A stretch of DNA of 64,000 nucleotides, from positions 7,626 through 71,625 of the forward strand of contig JAVBLW010000011.1 of assembly GCA_031553215.1 (NCBI GenBank), written 5' to 3'. Origin of the DNA: JAVBLW01 sp031553215 (GTDB taxonomy: Bacteria; Bacillota_I; Bacilli_A; Acholeplasmatales; Anaeroplasmataceae). Shown one piece after another: positions 63,444 through 64,000 of the stretch (positions within the stretch are counted from its first letter, which is position 1; the number at the start of each line of letters is the position of its first letter). Under the pieces are notes generated by a model that worked only from the letters and a program-made list of their open reading frames with translations, ran no database searches and had not been told where the DNA came from. A program made the translations under genes and the position numbers.

Positions 63444-64000
63444 TGTGAACCCCATAAGTTGGACCAAGTAAAATTGGAAAGACTTAAGGGGTTTTTATTA
63501 TGAAGTTAAATTTAGAAGACAAGTTAAAAATTATTAATATGTTTAAAGAAGGAAATAGTAAACCTAGTATAGCTCGGAAATATAAAGTTAGTATTACTAC
63601 TATCAAACAGTTAATAAGACAACATCGTGAACATGGGATAAAATCATTTGCAAAAAAACGAATGAATGTTAAATATCCTGCTGGATTCAAATTAAATATA
63701 GTACAAAGAGTTTTAGATGGAGAAAGTAAATCAGGAATCGCTGCAGAACTTTGTTTTAATGCAGGGATGATATATTCATGGGTTAAAAAATATCAAGAAT
63801 TAGGTTATAATGGTCTTACTACAAATCAAGGAAGGCCAAAGATTATGAAACCTAAAAACAAAGAAACAAAGCAAATTACTACTCCCATAGATGAAAAAGA
63901 TAAACGAATAAAAGAACTTGAAGAAAAGAACGCTCAGCTTGAAATGGAGAATGATCTATTAAAAAAATTGAAAGCCTTGGTTCAACAAAGAACACAGCAA
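63444..64000 (+). mobile_element. IS3-family insertion sequence, left part (runs out of window)
   Basis: The left end has GTGAACCCCATAAGTTGGAC near 63445, a typical IS150-group terminal sequence. The orfA gene follows at 63500. The right end, orfB and any target duplication are beyond the window. Confidence 0.8.
63500..64000 (+). CDS. IS3/IS150-group transposase OrfA (partial)
   Basis: 167 codons, open to the last base of the window, from ATG 63500. Two helix-turn-helix units are seen: KLKIINMFKEGNSKPSIARK, with YKVSITTIKQLI after it, and IVQRVLDGESKSGIAAELC followed by SWVKKYQELG. A leucine-zipper-like end follows (KRIKELEEKNAQLEMENDLL). In this group OrfA is joined to the DDE OrfB by a -1 frameshift downstream, which would lie outside the window. 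Confidence 0.85.
   Translation, partial: MKLNLEDKLKIINMFKEGNSKPSIARKYKVSITTIKQLIRQHREHGIKSFAKKRMNVKYPAGFKLNIVQRVLDGESKSGIAAELCFNAGMIYSWVKKYQELGYNGLTTNQGRPKIMKPKNKETKQITTPIDEKDKRIKELEEKNAQLEMENDLLKKLKALVQQRTQQ

Noticed and set aside
1..64000. CRISPR array
   Set aside because: No series of regularly spaced repeats and no cas genes were seen.
1..64000. Mollicutes code with TGA as tryptophan
   Set aside because: TGA is used as a normal stop in several genes (for example PadR and recombinase 1), and tryptophans are coded by TGG.

Overview
The window is AT-rich DNA using the standard genetic code (TGA ends several genes, including PadR, the first serine recombinase and garK-region genes). Gene content (PadR, XRE and CdaR-type regulators, C39 bacteriocin exporter, large serine recombinases, galactarate and pectin catabolism, EFR1 ferredoxin, UPF0154-like small membrane protein) points to a low-GC Gram-positive bacterium, probably a gut-associated Bacilli/Erysipelotrichia-like lineage. 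The species cannot be fixed from the sequence alone.

Layout. 1-5.1 kb: accessory block with the end of an unidentified gene, then a likely operon of a P-loop ATPase (Sll1717 type), a two-helix membrane protein and a HEPN protein, followed by a DUF6602 nuclease-like gene. The blocks are separated by two-stem hairpins of similar architecture. 5.1-11.3 kb: PadR/HAAS regulatory genes divergent from a C39-peptidase ABC exporter, an HlyD-like adaptor, a double-glycine-leader substrate and a membrane protein. This is a bacteriocin-like export operon.

11.3-27.3 kb: a mobile element whose gene order resembles a filamentous phage (inovirus). It has a candidate ssDNA-binding protein, a small one-helix protein, two large secreted proteins anchored by a C-terminal helix, a membrane-bound Zot-like P-loop ATPase, a long origin-like hairpin and a rolling-circle Rep. 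It also has a UvrD helicase, two XRE repressors with operators, and tandem large serine recombinases. Four of its genes have no ATG/GTG/TTG start and seem to start at ATA, ATT or CTG behind their ribosome sites.

27.3-39.9 kb: a defence-cassette array. A nuclease-like (DUF4297-type) plus HerA pair and a SIR2 plus HerA pair occupy the same slot in two copies of a frame. The frame is the 3' end of the second serine recombinase with its terminator and extended -10 promoter on the left, and a 143-bp repeat with a luxR 3' fragment on the right. Between them lie a pseudoknot-rich non-coding region and an SF1 helicase plus unknown partner. 40-47 kb: VOC and GNAT genes, a tyrosine recombinase, a Thoeris-like pair (SIR2-SLOG and TIR) convergent between 23-bp inverted repeats, a diadenylate-cyclase-like gene and a candidate small RNA.

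46.8-63.4 kb: more chromosomal in character. Nudix, EFR1, a fluoride riboswitch driving a cation/proton antiporter, then a galactarate/pectin regulon (garD, TIM-barrel protein and garK on one strand; garR and a DapA-type aldolase on the other; a CdaR-like regulator, a degenerate PrpR-like regulator, an aldo/keto reductase and two GH28 enzymes). GarD makes 5-keto-4-deoxyglucarate; the aldolase would split it to pyruvate and tartronate semialdehyde; GarR and GarK carry the latter to 2-phosphoglycerate. The window ends inside an IS3-family element.
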